64,000 nt of DNA from Candolleomyces eurysporus. Lineage: Eukaryota > Basidiomycota > Agaricomycetes > Agaricales > Psathyrellaceae. The notes beneath the pieces are model-generated. The model was given only the letters and a program-made list of their open reading frames with translations, did no database searches and had not been told where the DNA came from. This document shows positions 42,789 through 54,720 of this stretch, in pieces (within the stretch, counting starts at the first letter, position 1; every line of letters begins with the position of its first letter). The position numbers were made by a program, and so were the translations under genes. Location of the stretch: contig JANBPK010000034.1 of the NCBI GenBank assembly GCA_027579435.1, positions 1 through 64,000 on the forward strand, written 5' to 3'.

Positions 42789-44729
42789 ATGGCTGCTCCA
42801 GAAATTGCTGCATCGTCCTTGAGTCAGGGTGAATACATCCGATTCACTCGCATTCTGAAAACCCTTGGGCGATCCAAGGAGAATGCGATAGGACAAGGAC
42901 TAGATGGTGACGACGAACGATGGAAGATGATTACTGTTCCCGATTCCCTTGTGAGGATTGCTCTGACGCTGGCATGGAACGGGGTGCTCTCGGAGGAGAC
43001 GATTGATACCGTGAGTACCTCTACTTCAATTAGAACGCCTCGTCTGACAAGGCCTCGCTAGGTTCTGAAACTTTTTGAGCCGTATGAAGTGTTAACAGGC
43101 GGACAGATTTTTGCCGTCCTCCGGCTGCTTACGCATGCCCAGAATGGGAAAGGGGTCGACATAAGTCTGGTAACCTGTCCAGGTTCGTGGTATAATTCAT
43201 CTCGTTACGATTTCTTGACGTCCATTATAGCAACACCATCGGCGTCTCTCAAGCGCGCGGCGTCTATTTCACAGTACGAACGCTTAAAGAAAGCCAAGCT
43301 GGCGGTCGAAGCCCCTTCTGCCTTGGCAAAAGACGATGAATACAAGATCATGCAAGGGAATTCAGTCGAGAGAGTTCTGGACGACCGTCCCAAACCCGAT
43401 CTCAACATTCCCCCTATCGCACTTCTCTATTCGGGGTTTGGAGAGTTTCAAGACACGTTTAAAAGCAGCGTTACGCCCCGGAATCAAAAAGAGGAACGAA
43501 CTTTCCGGCGTTTTGCAGATGCTATGACCCTTCCCTACTCGTCCGACGCCGAACGACAAAAAGCTGCAGTGGACCTGATCAATGCCATATTTGAAGCCCA
43601 CAACGTTTCCGCGAGACTGGGTCTAGGTGCCAATACCGGCCTCTTGCCAGCAGACGCATATGCTCTTGGTCCAAACAACTTCCCTATTGTTGTCAGTGAC
43701 ATCAGAAACGAAGCCGTCGCCGATGCACACTCCAACATCCGCCTTGCTTCTTACGGTGCCCATTTTCACATACTGGTGGACGACAAAGCTCGAGAACTGT
43801 TTGAGCGGTGGAGGGTGCCGTACTTAGGGATCACAATCGTAGGCCCGTACGTGACGTTCTATGGGGTCATCCTTCTTGGGCACCAATATCGCCTCGTCCA
43901 TCTCACCCCAGGATTGTCCTGCGATGAATCCAGCACTGATGGACGCGATCGTAAAGCTCTCTATGCCGCATTTGTTGCGGCTTCTCGGCTCATAGAGCTC
44001 ATCGATGATGATATTTACAGCCATCTCAATATGCATCCCCCCGACCGCATCCTTGACGACGCCTTCAACCTCCCTGCAGTCTCTGGGTTGCGCAAACATG
44101 ATCCTGGGGTATCTTCGGGCTCCCATGCCCGTATCGAATTCAGGATTACTGGCCGCTACTACTCGGATGTGCGCCGGGACGAACGCCAACTCTTCTACGC
44201 GACCCTCACTTCCGGAATCGACGATGATCAGCCTGCTACAACAAAAGAGATTCTCGTCAAGTTTTCGAAAACCTACAGCATCGAGTTACACGATTACTGC
44301 TTCGAGCAAGGCCATGCGCCCCGTGTGTATGGTTTCGAACGACTTCCAGGAGGGTGGTACGGCATTGCGATGGAATATCTAGAGGATACTGTTTCGCTCG
44401 ACCGATCGCATCTCAAGGACGAAGTAATGCGTCTGATGAAGGGGTTCCACGACAAAGATCTTGTTCATGGGGATTTGCGTAGCGCCAATATCCGAGTCCG
44501 CCCTCGTGACGAAGCTCGGGTTCAGGAGGGAGAGGAAGATAAACAATTCTGGGTCATTGACTTTGATTGGGGAGGTAAAGTGGGAGAGGCGAAGTATCCA
44601 ACATTTCTGCTTAATGAAGCGTTGACAAGGGGAAGGGATCATCCTGAAGGAGGTTTGAAGATTTATAAGGATGATGATGAAAGAGTTGTTAGGGATATGT
44701 TTTGGGAGCTCGGGCTCAAGAGGGCATGA
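42789..44729 (+). CDS. Kinase-like protein (HGDLRSAN type)
   Basis: Exons 42789-43010, 43062-43182 and 43231-44729 encode 613 residues; intron 2 is 48 bases and in frame. The C-terminal third has a protein-kinase-like lobe: EILVKFSKTYSIELH (VxK strand), GIAMEYLED (hinge), LVHGDLRSANIRV (catalytic loop, about residue 525) and WVIDFDWGGKVGEAKYP (metal-binding DFD in place of DFG). This combination is frequent in Agaricomycete kinase-like proteins. The N-terminal two thirds (MAAPEIAASSLSQ ... GLGANTGLLPADAYALG ... AHFHILVDDKARELFERW) is unassigned and may be a sensing or target-binding region. The substrate is unknown; phosphotransfer is possible because D in HGD and DFD is retained. Confidence 0.75.
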
Positions 44730-44911
44730 TAGTTGAATAGTAATGCTCTCCTTTCACTTTTCGGATTGTCTCTAAAGTAACTTTGTCCAGCGCCGACGCT
44801 CAGGAAGTTGATAGATCGCTGCATTCATAAATAATTATTAGGAGATTGTACTACGCTTCAGACAATTACAGGTAAAAGATTTGGCGTGCTCTTGATCAAC
44901 GGTATAACCTT

Positions 44912-46962
44912 CTAGGGAATTTCAGCGGACGTAGTGTCAGCGCCTATAAATGACGTGCACTTGGGTTAGAACAGGAACCACGGAAGGGAAGGAGCGGACA
45001 TACCCATAAGTGACTGAGCAACATCCAAAATATCACGAATAAGTCTCCTCATCATATCCTCGCCCAGCGTCTCCCTCACAACAACACGCAGAATCTCAAT
45101 ATCATCTGCACCTTTCGGTGCCTACACATCCAATACACTCGTCAGCACTTCACCCTCACTCTCAACATGCTCTCCGTGTCATGACACAGAGACGGTGAAC
45201 GGGCAACTCACCCTGTAATTAGGCACCATCCACCCCTTGTCCCTCAGCATCAACTGAATCGACTCTTGCTTCACATGCGGATTCTCCTCCTTATACTTAT
45301 CCGAAAGCCTAAACGCAACAACCGGCAATCCAGGTGTATACTGTGTAGGATCGTCGTCGCCGTGCCACGAAGACGATATCTCGTCCGTGTCGACGCGTCT
45401 GTGGATATTGCTCATCACCTGTTGTACATTTACAATCAGAATTTGGGTCAAGATTTTGAGGACGCGGAGTGACGCACGGTAAAGCAAGTATTATCCAGCA
45501 CCTCGGAGAGCACCCTGGCATTGCGCAGATCCTCATAAGCGATCTTCTTGTACCCATCAAAGCCCAGATTGAGGAAGTTGAACATTTGAGCGATGACAGG
45601 AGCAGCTGGTTTGGAGAAGTTCCTATAAATCTCGGTGTTGAGCAAGGAGCAACCGAAAGGGAAGAAAGGTCTGACGTACAAGGTGAAGGTATAATCCGTG
45701 CTCCCAAGATAATCTGCACATCAAACAAGCGTTGAGCTCACACTAATACGAACTGGATGAACGAACGCGAAGACTCACGATGCTCAAAGACCAAATCCTT
45801 ATGCAGATAAGATTCGTCACGCCACAAGACCCATCCCAGTCCCGGATAGACGAGACCGAACTTGTGTCCAGAGGTATTAATAGAAACGACACGACGGACC
45901 CTGAAATCCCACTTCAAATTAGGATACGCGAAGGGAGCGATGAAAGCTCCAGAAGCTCCGTCGACGTGAATAGGGATATCGAGTCCAGTGCGTTCCTGGA
46001 GGTCATCGACTACGTCAAAAAGAGTCAGAATATCAAAATACGAAGGGAAAGAGGGAGAGCCGCGTACGCAATTTACTCATCAACTCCACATCCTCGAAAT
46101 CACCCGTATAAGTACTCCCAAGAATGACAATAACACCAATCGTATTCTCGTCGATGTACTGCAACGCGTCATTTGGGTCCATGACGCATCCGTTCTCCAG
46201 CTTCACCGGCACCAGCCTCGCCTCCACGTCGAAATATCTTGCAAATTTCTCCAAGGCGACTTGGGCGTTGGACCCGAAGACGATATTGGGGTGGGAGTAG
46301 TCTTTGCCTTCTTTCTTGCGGGATTCTTGCCATCGCTTTTTCATGGCGAGGCCGCCGAGCATGATGGCCTCAGACGATCCGGCAGTGGCAGTCCCGATTA
46401 CTTTGCCGTCTTCGGGGGCGTGCCAGAGGCCGCCGACTATACAATGTACGGAGGGAATGAGATAGATAGGATTAGATTACATGGGGTGGAAGTGAAGCGG
46501 AGGGAGGGAGGACAACGCACTCATGGAAATACACTGGTTATGGATCATACGAGCAACGGGATACTTATCGTGATCCACCAGATTCTTGTTCATATTCTCC
46601 ATGAAGAGCTTAATCGCCTCTTCATTCATCCGAGTCTGCACGAATCTAGAATGTACGATACCATCATGATCAATATTACGGGCTTAACATCCCAGGGAGC
46701 AGAGCAGAATAACAGGTAACTCACGAAGCCAGATTCAAAGCCGGATCCCCATCAAGGGCAAGAGCATTGTGAAGGAACTCGTACACCAACCTGGAGGGCG
46801 AACCCACTCCGGGCATAGTATACTCGTCGGGGTGCTTCAATACCCCATTGGCAGGGACCGATTGATTTATATCGGTACGGATATCGATATCTAGAACCGA
46901 GAGAAAGTAGGTAAAGAGTGGGGGCGGAGGTGATGGACGAACGTACTGTGGCCCAACGACAT
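44912..46962 (-). CDS. GAD: Glutamate decarboxylase, short paralog A
   Basis: Ten exons (46962-46947, 46890-46725, 46645-46521, 46436-46068, 46009-45779, 45713-45680, 45622-45478, 45418-45212, 45121-45004, 44943-44912) encode 480 residues. This PLP enzyme family converts glutamate to GABA and CO2. Landmarks are [62 protein letters not shown], and [15 protein letters not shown] with the PLP lysine near residue 275. All are intact, so the core looks functional. Compared with paralog B it lacks about 30 N-terminal residues including a His/Arg-rich stretch. Its N-terminal region is also more diverged ([20 protein letters not shown] against [20 protein letters not shown]), and its last exon is 9 codons long instead of 48. 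Intron positions match B exactly. Confidence 0.85.
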
Positions 46963-48117
46963 TTTTGAAGCAAGGGGAGAGTGGAGTATATAGAGAAGAA
47001 GCGGGTGGGTTAGCAAACGGTAAGTGGGTTGCGGTTCAAGTGCTTGGAAGAACAAAGGGCGGAGCGTTTGGGTACTTATACCTTATACCAAACCGCAGTT
47101 CAGTCCTGCACGGAGGTTGAGCATCGGATTCGTGGCTCCATTAGGGCTGCTGTCAAAGAATCGATACAACCATGTTGCTCGTAATATTTGTTTACATTTT
47201 GAAGCAAGTGGAGCGGCCAGACAGACTTTTTGCGATGGTGATGTTCGCTCGCAGCTCAAATGTCGTTGTTCTGTTGAATTTGAGAAGGGAGATCGTTCTG
47301 TTGGATTTGAGAAGGAAGATGGGGACAACAGGTGTGCTTGAAGGAGTACAGTCTGCACAGCATAGCATAATGACATTAATGAAAACAGCGCAAGGTACCG
47401 TGCAGGAACAGCCGGACCATTGCCTATTCCGCCCCAGACTCCTCACCGGTCTCCTTGGGTGAAATCCGTGGGCAGAGGGGTAGATAAGATATCTAAGGCG
47501 AGATACGAGTGATACGGGAAGGATCAAGGATCAAGGATCAAGAGGCCTTTGAGCTGTGGTGAGGGCCAGCGGCCCGGGATGTCTGAATGATGGCCAGCTG
47601 GCACGGCGAGGGCATGCCAGCTACTTATCGTCGTACGAAGGCGCGGGATAGGATGGGCGTGGCGGAAGATCGAAAATTGAGAACGGATGTCTAGGGTCGC
47701 TGATACCGACAACGACGGCAAGGAAGATGGAGAGATAGGCCTCCACCGAGACTCGCGATCGATGGGACGCTTGTTTGGATCACCTTGTGAGCACTTTCAC
47801 TGGCCTCAATGTACCCTGAATGCAGGAACTTTCTTTAGAGAGGGAATGGAGTCATTCCTGCGAACGGGGTGTAAGAGCACCCTCAGCTAGCGATTTCTTC
47901 CCCAGCATATCCTCGAGTCCCCTGGTCCCATCTCACATTCGCTTGCTTAAGCTAGTCTGGCACTAGCAATCGCTCTCTTTTTTCACCAGTCTTCCAACTT
48001 TGACTTTCAAGCTGAAACCGTGTTTATATGGACACGACAAGAACATGGCATTCTTCGGGAGGCACTGTCACCGCTGCGCTTGCTACTGCTGCTGTGAGCT
48101 CGACAGCGTGGAACAGC
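46963..48117. other. Intergenic, upstream of GAD A and GH18 fragment
   Basis: This 1.15-kb stretch shows only short overlapping frames without recognisable features. It includes the divergent upstream sequences of both neighbours and a short direct repeat (aggatcaaggatcaaggatcaag near 47520). Confidence 0.4.
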
Positions 48118-48118
48118 C

Positions 48119-48724
48119 CTAGTGCCGCGATCGAGCGCCCCGGTACCTGCTTCACCAACGTCCACCACGAGTTCGTCAACGAGCAATTCGACTTTGGATG
48201 GTACGTATGTGGCTTCGACATGGTACCCCAGCTGGTTGGCGAGTACCCACCCACCGGATTCAATGCCTTGGGACAAGTATAACATGATGACTCTCAGCTC
48301 CTGTGCGTGAGTGAAGTTATCTCGATGATGAGTTTAAGCCTTAATAATTCGATTCAGAACTATGACCGGTACTGAGAGTGGCCCCAGTGGCATCTTCAAC
48401 TTCAATGGCCTGGTCACAGCTGGATTCCTGGATGCCGAAGGCTCCGTGACCTCCGGAGTTAACTACAAATTTGACAACTGCAGCAAAATTGCGTTCGCAT
48501 ACGATAAGAGTAAGAGTGTCATGATCTCGTACGACGATGCGACCACCTTTGGTGAGCTTCTATCGTTCCTCATACTATCACCGGGTGCTGAAACTATTTG
48601 TTTTCCAGCTGCGAAGGGACAGCTCATTGTAGGGAAACGGGTGAAAGGGTTTTCGATTTGGCACGCTGTTGGGGACTCGAACAATATTCTGCTCGATGCT
48701 GTGAACAGCGCTCTATCCCATTGA
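48119..48724 (+). pseudogene. GH18 chitinase fragment without catalytic core
   Basis: Two separated parts of a family-18 glycoside hydrolase are joined. A Ser/Thr-rich linker runs into the first strand (TYVASTWYPSWL, then MPWDKYNMMTLSSC). After a GTGCGT donor and a TTCAG acceptor (near 48305-48359) sequence jumps to the C-terminal end of the barrel (SGIFNFNGLVTAGFL, AFAYDKSKSVMISYDDATTF and, after a second intron 48552-48608, AAKGQLIVGKRVKGFSIWHAVGD in two stretches). The stretch that should carry the DxxDxDxE catalytic motif is missing. Upstream the frame is blocked by TGA; no signal peptide is found. It is a deletion product, probably inactive. Confidence 0.7.
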
Positions 48725-48966
48725 AGGCGTACTTAATCGACGCCAACGTGGAAGCACTTACACTTGAAGCTACTCCAATATCCCCGAACAATCTGATTGC
48801 ATACGGCTCAGGGTGCCAGTCCGACGCGAACTAAGAATTGCTAGGCGTCTTCCCCGTCGCCCTGAAGGGAGTCTATCAATAGCGTTGTATAATTCTCATA
48901 TCAGGGATTACTTTTGTGCTCTAATTTAACCGTGATGCACCTCTTCAGGAGGGCTTGGCCGAACTA

Positions 48967-50575
48967 TCAAGTGTCGATTACATCGGCATCGGGGTTTGGA
49001 GGTGAGGAATTGCTGAGCCAATTTTGAACCTTTTCGGATGTGTCAACAGTTTCCGTGATACCGAAGGGAGAACCTAATTTGTAGCGTAAGAGGACGGTCA
49101 AAAGGACTGGGCCAATAACGATCGCAACTTACTATCATCATCATTCAAGATCAGAGGCTCCGTAAGCAGCTCGTCCTCGTCTTCATCTGGAGGAGGATCA
49201 GGAAGATCTGGTCGTAGACATATTAGACGTCAAAGGTCAATTGAAATGCTTGAGCGGACAAAGCACCGGAGAACGTACCACATCCAGACATTAGGTAGAT
49301 CTTATACTCGAGCCACTCCTCGGTAGAGGCGTTTGGCCCCGGATCAGGTACTACATATCCCAGCCTCGAGCCCATGCTAGCGCCGGTCGCATTTCCAGTC
49401 CTGCGAGTCTTCCTCGTTTCTTTTCCCATTTCGGTGTCTTTGTCCTTGTCATGAACAATCTCCATTAGGGTCGCTGTCTTCGCTTGATCAATCAAAGGCT
49501 GATAGTAGATTTTCGCTGCCAGCTGAAGGGTCAAATCGATGAGCTCGTTGAACTCGCTGCATACCACAGCTGCCTGAACTCGGCGGAAGCGGCGGAAAAC
49601 CATGTCTGCGTTGAGAACGACCAAGAAGGGGTTGAGGCTGTGTGAGACTTGGAGTCGCCTGGGGCTCGAGAGTACAGGAAATCGGGGTTGGCTGGCACTA
49701 ACACCCTCACGAAGGGCAGAGTCGTCGGCAACAACATAATGCTTGAAAGTTGTAGCATCGCCAGTTGTAGAGTACGCCGTCATCCCCGTCCCGTTCATGA
49801 ACATATGGTTCGGATAGAGGGGCACAAACTCGTATTCTGCATCAGTAAAGGTTGGGCCTTCCAGCTAAAAACGTCCATGAACAACTATTTAGAAAGTGAC
49901 ATAGGAAGGAAAAAGAAAAGGCTGAAAAGAGGGTGGGCAGGCACATACGTCGAACTCCCGAATGTAGACAGCTCCCTTTTTTGCACGCTCTTTCCAGCGG
50001 TCGTTTTCGGTATCGACAATGTCAATGAGGCTGAGGAGCGTTTCCTTGGTGCAAGTGAGGCCGTAAAAACCGAGCTTGTCAAAGATGTAGTGAAGATTGC
50101 GAGACACTGGGAAGTCCAATGATCAACGAATCTGAGTATGTAGGCTTTCGACGACGTACTAGGCATAAGATTGGAAGGGTGATTGAGCGTCCACCAGGTG
50201 CGGACAATAGAGAGGAACCTCATAAATCTTTCCTATTTGCCACCAGAGCCCGTATCATCTTCCCCGTCAGGGTAACGAAAGTGGGATGAGTGAACGTACC
50301 ACTTGCTCTCTCAAGGCGTTGTCGCGGCGTTGGGCATTTACCATGTGAGCCATTTCAAGAAAGAAACCGGGTTGTCTGGTGATAAAACAGGGCTCGGTAC
50401 GATCTATCTTACGATACTCGCGGGTGGTGCTGGTTCCCGCGGAGCTAAATGAGGCGGCGGAGGGCCCGCCAGCGGAGTGGCTGCGTGGTATAGCTGGAAG
50501 ACCAAACGCGGGGATTTCTTTGACTGATTTATAAGTGAAACTGGTGGAAAGCCTGCCATTGAGGAGGACAGACAT
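48967..50575 (-). CDS. HNH-type nuclease-domain protein
   Basis: Six exons (50575-50300, 50232-50160, 50106-49949, 49864-49279, 49207-49133, 49073-48967) encode 424 residues. The order CFITRQ, then EMAHMVNAQRR, then NHPSNLMPMSRNLHYIFDK is the pattern of the fungal HNH_2 domain (C-x-T-G / AHI / N-x-L-x-x-x-x-H-x-x-FD), spread over exons 1-3. After it comes a segment EYEFVPLYPNHMFMNGTGMT, a long helical region and an acidic tail (DLPDPPPDEDEDELL). Intronless spacing to neighbours is short on the 3' side. HNH proteins of this type are numerous in Agaricomycetes; their substrates are unknown. The first HNH His lies in AHM, conserved. Function as a DNA nuclease is inference from the motif. Confidence 0.7.
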
Positions 50576-51023
50576 GGCGGCGGGTGCAAGTTGAGAGATG
50601 GGCGGGGTCAAGAGGCTAGTGAAACCAAACCACTCCGGAACCCAGTGACCTCGATCTCCGTAAGGTTATTTTCTCACCAATCCCACAATTACCCCTGACG
50701 CCGTTGCCGCAAGTAGTGGCAACGGTGATGGCCTACCACGCCCAATGGCCTCAGGAAAATGCCCTGCAAGAGCATCAGCCCACAAGTGCCCACTAGGCTT
50801 ACTGACCTACGACGAATCGTATATGACAGTTGTCAACTCTCTCCTTCAAGCATGAATGTTGAAAGCAAAGGGCACGCGAATCGTCGATCGCCAACCCCCG
50901 CCGAATCAAAGCGCACACGCCGTCTCAAACTCTTCCAGGGATGGCAACTTTTCGACCCAAAATTTAGTCTTTCGCCGTATCTTTGAATATTGTGTACAGG
51001 TTTGTTCCATGCATGTCCGATAT
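50576..51023. other. Intergenic upstream of the HNH gene
   Basis: These 448 bases lie between the HNH gene start and the end of the MFS gene on the same strand. No gene or RNA is seen. Confidence 0.5.
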
Positions 51024-53162
51024 CTAGGGCTTCTCGCCAACAGGAGACAGCACTCTGTCTTTCGTGTCAGACTCGTGCCTTCCTGGATACTTCACTCGAA
51101 GTTTATGCATCAAAGCAAAACCGACAGCTGAAAGGGCTCCGCAAATCTGGGCATGGAAATTCGTCATTAAAATTAAGCTGATGTCACAAACGTATTAAAC
51201 TTACACCACTGAACACGGCCGGCCTCCACCATATGTAATCATTCGATAGAAGGGCACCATGAATTGGAGGGCCTAATAAAATGGAGTTGGCTTCCAACCT
51301 CTTCGAGCTGTGCCGGGCAGACGGACCTATCAGGGCACCAATGCCTAGACGCGACCCGTTCGTCAACTCTGATACAACCGTAGCTGAGGAGGTGTGAGCG
51401 TACCACAAAAAGTCAACGAGATCCCCAGTCTCGCTCTTCAAGTCCGTAAAACAGAATGAGCCATCAGAGATGTACTTTGTATGGCACCAAAACAGCCCAC
51501 CCAATTTCAGCAGCATCTTCAGTCAGGACAACAGCCAGAGGAGCTTGAAGGTTATTGACTATTTCTCGATCAGCGTGTGTTTAGCCGGAGGGAATGAAAA
51601 ACTGGGAAGACTCACATATCCCAACACAAAGTCCAAACAAAACTGTAATCACTAATGCACTAGCCAAATCCTTCAAAGCAACCATCGAGAATATCATAGC
51701 AGTAGTCGACACAGCCGAGAACATCACCATATTCACGACCCCGACCGACTTTACAAAGAGGGTTGCAAGCAGGCCGCTGATGAAACTGCCTACACTCATG
51801 ATCGCCAGCTGAAATTGGTGACGGTTTGTTCCATGTTAGCTCCGGGAGGTTCTTGAGGGCAGGAGAACGATAGACGAGGAGCTCACAAGATAAAACGCAA
51901 TTCCTTCACTAACACCATGCTTGACAGAATCAAGCTGGATGTAGAAAAACGGATAATAAAGCGCCATGCAAAATAACATAACCCTATTTGAACATGCTCG
52001 ATCACCGGTCCCGACGCGAAACAAACGGATATGAGCAGTAAAAGACTCACGAAATACACATACACACAAACGCCTTGTCCCTCACCGCCTTCCCAAACAC
52101 CTTCACCACACTCGGCGGGTTTTGAGGCGGCGCATTCCTCTTCCGCATCACCAAACACGCAAGTAAGAGCAGCGCCGTCACAAATCCTGCACTGATCCTC
52201 GTGGCGGTTCCAAACGTCAGATCAGGATTGCTAAATAGCTTGTTCAACATAATCGGGTGAATGACAGCACCTAGTGGTGTGCCGGCTGTGACGATGACCA
52301 TCGCGACAGCGGATGACTCGCGTCGAGGAAAGTGTTGCGAAGCGATGGCGACGCTGGGGACGTAGGTCAACCCTGTTCCAATCCCGAGTCCGACACCTTG
52401 AGCTAAGAAGCACTGGAATGTAGCGCCAAATCCACCCGATAGTCAAGCTTCCTGATTAAAATGTGGAAACGAGACGAGCGAAATTGCATACCTGCCACAC
52501 CTGGCCCGGTTTTGCCAAGGATAGCATGAAGAGCGAAAACACGATCATGAAGGAGCCGCTGTACAGCAAATGATAACTTCATTCATACACGACTCATCAG
52601 CGAGCCGAGAAAAAGCGAAGAAATGGAGTCGATACTCACAAATACCCTTTATCATAGATCACGCCGACAACCAAGCTCATCGCAATCGACAAGAACGCAT
52701 TGACACTCCCAATCCACCTAGTTGGGGCGTCTAGACTAACATCATCTTCAAGATTGAGAGGGACACTCACGAAATGACCGAGGGCGAAGCTTCCGGCAAG
52801 TAATAACGAATGTAGTAATCTGCAAAACGTTCAAACTCAATTGCCATTGAACTTCCAAATCGGTTTCGGTTCGACTAACCTTGAAAGACTCCATACGCAG
52901 CCCCATATCCAAATCCATTAAATTGGATCATAAACCTATCCATTCCATCTATCAACGCAAGAATACCAGACAACGGGAAACCACAGCACGAGGAGATCCG
53001 GACTTACGCTCCAGCAATCGTCACCCACCCCCAGAGCCCAGCAGTAGGCTCCTCCTGTTCATCGCTCAAAAATGGGGCACCCTCAGCGGAAACGACTTGA
53101 ACACCTTTCTCCTTGTCGGTATCATGACCTACTCCGGGAATGTCGTGCATATGAGCCGACAT
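51024..53162 (-). CDS. MFS transporter, monocarboxylate-carrier-like
   Basis: At least eleven exons start at 53162 (53162-53008, 52935-52880, 52819-52771, 52717-52640, 52558-52492, 52412-52051, 51983-51887, 51808-51616, 51558-51501, then two to three further ones ending 51024). About 450 residues are encoded. A hydrophilic N-terminus is followed by GLWGWVTIAGA, FMIQFNGFGYGAAYGVFQDYY, SWIGSVNAFLSI, GVGLGIGTGLTYVPSVA, HFPRRESSAVAM, AGTPLGAVIHP and the C-terminal helices ending SAVGFALMHK. These motifs are those of fungal MCT-type major facilitator proteins of the plasma membrane, often of the monocarboxylate or riboflavin type. The splice between the exons around 51501 and 51380 could not be closed in frame with confidence. 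The substrate is unknown. Confidence 0.75.
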
Positions 53163-53530
53163 CTTTCGTAGCTACAACGAATCGTCGACTGATATCGCAG
53201 ACGATACGGTGGATGCAGCGGTGAGGCTGTAGGAAGAGCAACCAGAAATCACAGCTAGATGTTCAAGGACGAGGATGAAGACTAAGATGGTGATGGCAAG
53301 GACGGTAGTCAATGATAGAGGAAGAGAAGAGGAAAGGAGGAAGAGCCTGAGATCGCTTGTTTCGCCACGGCAAGCTACTTACAGTTAATTCTTACAGCAA
53401 GCTACTTCAAGTTATAGCTAATTCATTACAACCAATTCATTATCAGTAGACCAGATTGCGCCGCTCTCCCCTTTTGATATTAGTTGTGGAGCAGTGGCGC
53501 AGGCACCATACACACCTGGTAGAATTGTGA

Positions 53531-53552
53531 TGTGTGTGTGTGTATGTGTGTG
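53531..53552. repeat. TG microsatellite
   Basis: A TG dinucleotide run interrupted once by TA, 22 bases, lies in non-coding sequence. Confidence 0.85.
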
Positions 53553-53677
53553 AGAGAAGGCGCCAATTAATCAGCTGATGACCCCCCCAGGTTGAGTGCG
53601 GGGATTCTGGCCCCTTCCAACAATCTTAGAAACGATAAACACACTTGTGAAGTGGCCGATGCTTCGCACGGCAAGTG

Positions 53678-53794
53678 CCGAGGCATTTTTGACTGCCAGC
53701 GGAAAACAGCGGCCGGAGTGATGGCTGCAGATGCCGGAAGCACCGTCTTGGCGCGCATCGACCCCCCGTAGTACCCTAGTCAAAAATGCCTCGG
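53678..53794. repeat. Inverted repeat (possible hairpin element)
   Basis: CCGAGGCATTTTTGACT at 53678-53694 and its exact reverse complement at 53778-53794 are separated by 83 bases. Both arms lie between the MFS gene and GAD B, outside any frame I can support. Confidence 0.6.
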
Positions 53795-54720
53795 AATTTT
53801 ACGGTACTTCAAGGCTGCCATTCTTGGTGGCTGAAATGCAGCTCACTGAATTTTGCATAGTCTCATTTGCACTGATCAACAACTAGACAAAGATCATGAA
53901 CAGAGATTTGGGTGAAGTGGGTCTAGTGACCATCGCGGGTCACTGGCGGGTAACTTCGACCCTACCCAAGTCACTGTGCCGTCAGTCAGCAAATTCGAGA
54001 GTGTAGTTTCATCCTCCAGTCAAAACTTTGGTGTATTTATTTTCATCCAACCAGCCACAATTGCGACGCTTAAGAAAGGAGAGGTCCGGCGCTTGGTCGG
54101 CGCTCAATTGTGATCAAGGGCCTCGGCAACGTATGAATCCTAACCTACGAAAAGATCAATAAACCATGAGGCAAATACAAGTATGTTATGTAGGAGTACG
54201 GGGTATGTAACGATGAGGCACCTATAACAGGCGATCGGTATTAATATCGCTTCCCTCTTGCTCTCGCTCTAGCTCCTCTTCTTCCACCTCTCCAAACTCT
54301 ACTCAGATAAATAAAATTCTTAGTAGGTACATGGGCGAGAGGCAACCGGGAACGAAGAGCTTCATCAAGATATATTGTACATTCTTTCGCCCTACTACTA
54401 GCTGTCACGACACAACTAATGTCGAATTTTATCGTCGTATAATCCTACTACGAACACACACCGGGTGTGCTAACCGCATCGTGCTAAGAGATCATGTCAA
54501 CCGTATCAAACGAGCTATTTTTCCAAACAAGAGTCTAGGAAGGGGAGAGGGGGGATATTTTTACGACAAACGTCAAGCGAACAAGATATCATCAGTCGAA
54601 AGGATCCTGGAACCAAAGGAAAGCGAGAGAGCGAAGTCCATCGTCCATTTAAGGAATTCCAAGAAGAAAGAAAAAGAGAGGGGGAAAGGAGGGAAGAAGC
54701 CGTCCACGAAGACGCCCCCT

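Larger units (their letters stand above)
53163..54720. other. Long intergenic region
   Basis: This 1.56-kb region has no supported gene. It contains a TG microsatellite (53531-53552) and a 17-bp perfect inverted repeat with an 83-base spacer (53678-53694 and 53778-53794). Open frames near 54331 overlap the GAD B end in antisense and have no family resemblance. Confidence 0.5.
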
